Part shown: positions 62,914-64,000 of the stretch, in pieces
Position numbering within the stretch: the stretch's first letter is position 1
How the letters are laid out: every line of letters starts with the position of its first letter
Assembly: GCA_012861695.1 (NCBI GenBank)
Contig: JAAOOA010000006.1
Location: 11,183,379 to 11,247,378, forward strand
Source: Trematomus loennbergii
Lineage: Eukaryota > Chordata > Actinopteri > Perciformes > Nototheniidae
Length of the DNA: 64,000 nt
Direction of reading: 5' to 3'
Translations under genes and position numbers: made by a program
The notes under the pieces: model-generated
The model's input: only the letters and a program-made list of their open reading frames with translations
Database searches by the model: none
What the model was told of the DNA's origin: nothing

Positions 62914-64000
62914 TTAGTGTTTGAACTACGTAGCAACTGCAGGAACTGCTTCGATAGCGTTTTTGCGGACCTTTTTGATTACAGATTTGAAAACATCGTT
63001 GCTTGCTTTAAAAGTAGCACAATTCATTATGTCAAACCTGGAAAGTATCTAGATATCCCTGACCTAATGCCAAAGTAACTGGCAACTGAATATGTTTTGC
63101 CGTTTGATGTCTATGTCTGGACCGATGCGTAAAAAGGAGGGTTTCTGCCCCGTTACTTCTCCGCTGTTTTCTTGTCCCAGTTTGAAAAGCAAACTGCATG
63201 CAGTTTGCTTTTCAGCCCAACTGTATACAGTTAAATCGAACGGACTTCTTTGTGCAGATGTGAGCGTCCTTAACAACGGTCAATAAGTCCTTGACAGCGG
63301 TCTGTCTGTTCTGGATTAACAACGTGTCACGTGTTCTGAATTGACCAATCGAGTATTCAACTAAACCATGTAATAATTGCAAATAAACACTCAATAACCA
63401 CCTTTCCTTCAAATTAATCAATTCTGACCAAATGGCCTGACGCCCTCGACAGCAAAACGTCACAAATTACCCGCCATGCCTGCCTGTCGAGAGCAAAAGT
63501 AGCCGACCATGGATCCATAGAGCATGCACAGTTTAGTTTTCCCTAAAGCCCCGCCACCGCTCTCCTGCTCTCGGCTCAGTCAGATGAATGGAAAGAGAAA
63601 ATAGCTCTGGCTTATAAATGGCTTGGAGCGCATTTAAGACTTTTAGACCCTAATGATTCAAACAAGGGCTATAAAAGTGTTCATACTGGGTATTTGATTT
63701 AGCTAAAAATATATTTAATATAATTTAGCGACGTCTCTACCGATGTAAGTCAATGGGAAAAAGTATTTTTGGGTCCAGTGACATCATGGACTGACACGGA
63801 AGTTGTAGTACCGCCGTTTGGCCACTACGAAAAGGTGATTCCACGTCCGATGCACTTCCTGGTGGCACCCAACCCCTTAGGATCTCGGCCCCCTGGGGGG
63901 AGTTTGGTCAATAATTATGTGATATTTGCTGCACTTATAATATATGAATGTACTAACGCCGTAGTATGGACAGACTGGTTTGTTAAAGCAAACTGGGAAT
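62914..64000. other. Repeat-like sequence without recognised gene
   Basis: GC and motif content ('GTAAGTCAATGGGAAAAAG', 'GACATCATGGACTGACACGG') resemble common fish transposon interiors. A plus-strand ORF at 62848-63078 overlaps the remnant antisense and has no recognised domain. A 13-base inverted repeat GCAAACTGCATGC/AGTTTGC lies at about 63187-63213. No complete element boundaries were found. Confidence 0.4.

Overview
The window looks like vertebrate, almost certainly teleost fish, nuclear DNA. It is AT-rich and mostly non-coding, with long CA/GT microsatellites, fish-type tRNA-derived SINEs ending in a 'GTAAGTCGCTTTGGA' tail, and many short DNA transposons (hAT-like, TTAA-target Kolobok-like, Harbinger-like). 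I recognise one host protein-coding gene: the large Maf bZIP transcription factor maf (c-Maf), on the + strand at 16593-17562. Everything else appears to be the gene desert around it plus mobile-element remains.

Layout. 1-593: right part of a TTAA-target element with a THAP-domain exon remnant. 598-9927: non-coding, with two stretches that look like conserved regulatory DNA. 9936-11127: a hAT-like element with a second hAT-like element inserted in it, both with recognisable target-site duplications; a tRNA-SINE and a hAT remnant follow (11345-11800). 11802-15750: no recognisable gene. 16020-16592: maf promoter and 5' leader with MARE-like palindromes, a CCAAT box and upstream ORFs. 16593-17562: maf coding exon. 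17563-19367: U-rich 3' UTR or intron with two poly(A) signals. 19400-34450: gene desert with microsatellites. 34458-52431: desert with a Harbinger-like MITE (34458-35044), a 1.27-kb element with an internal duplication (36054-37320), SINEs (40922, 50345), a TIR element with an exon-like ORF (46559-47219) and a 327-bp hAT MITE (52097-52423). 53027-60000: CA block, CTG repeat and candidate regulatory DNA. 60001-63480: a pile of transposons including a second copy of the left-edge element, a second TTAA element, a SINE and a broken unknown coding remnant.

The maf coding region is almost perfectly preserved but is read in three frames. Two single-base deletions (near 16746-16750 and 17192-17200) break it, either as assembly errors or as real lesions. 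The short-isoform stop overlaps a consensus splice donor, so the alternative C-terminus arrangement of c-Maf is kept; I did not find the downstream exon for the long isoform. No operon, CRISPR array, rRNA or genuine tRNA gene was seen. I did not find a convincing novel biological system. The items most worth a second look are the maf frameshifts, the MARE-like palindromes in its promoter, the Kolobok-like copies at both ends of the window, and the nested transposons that share a 60-bp module.
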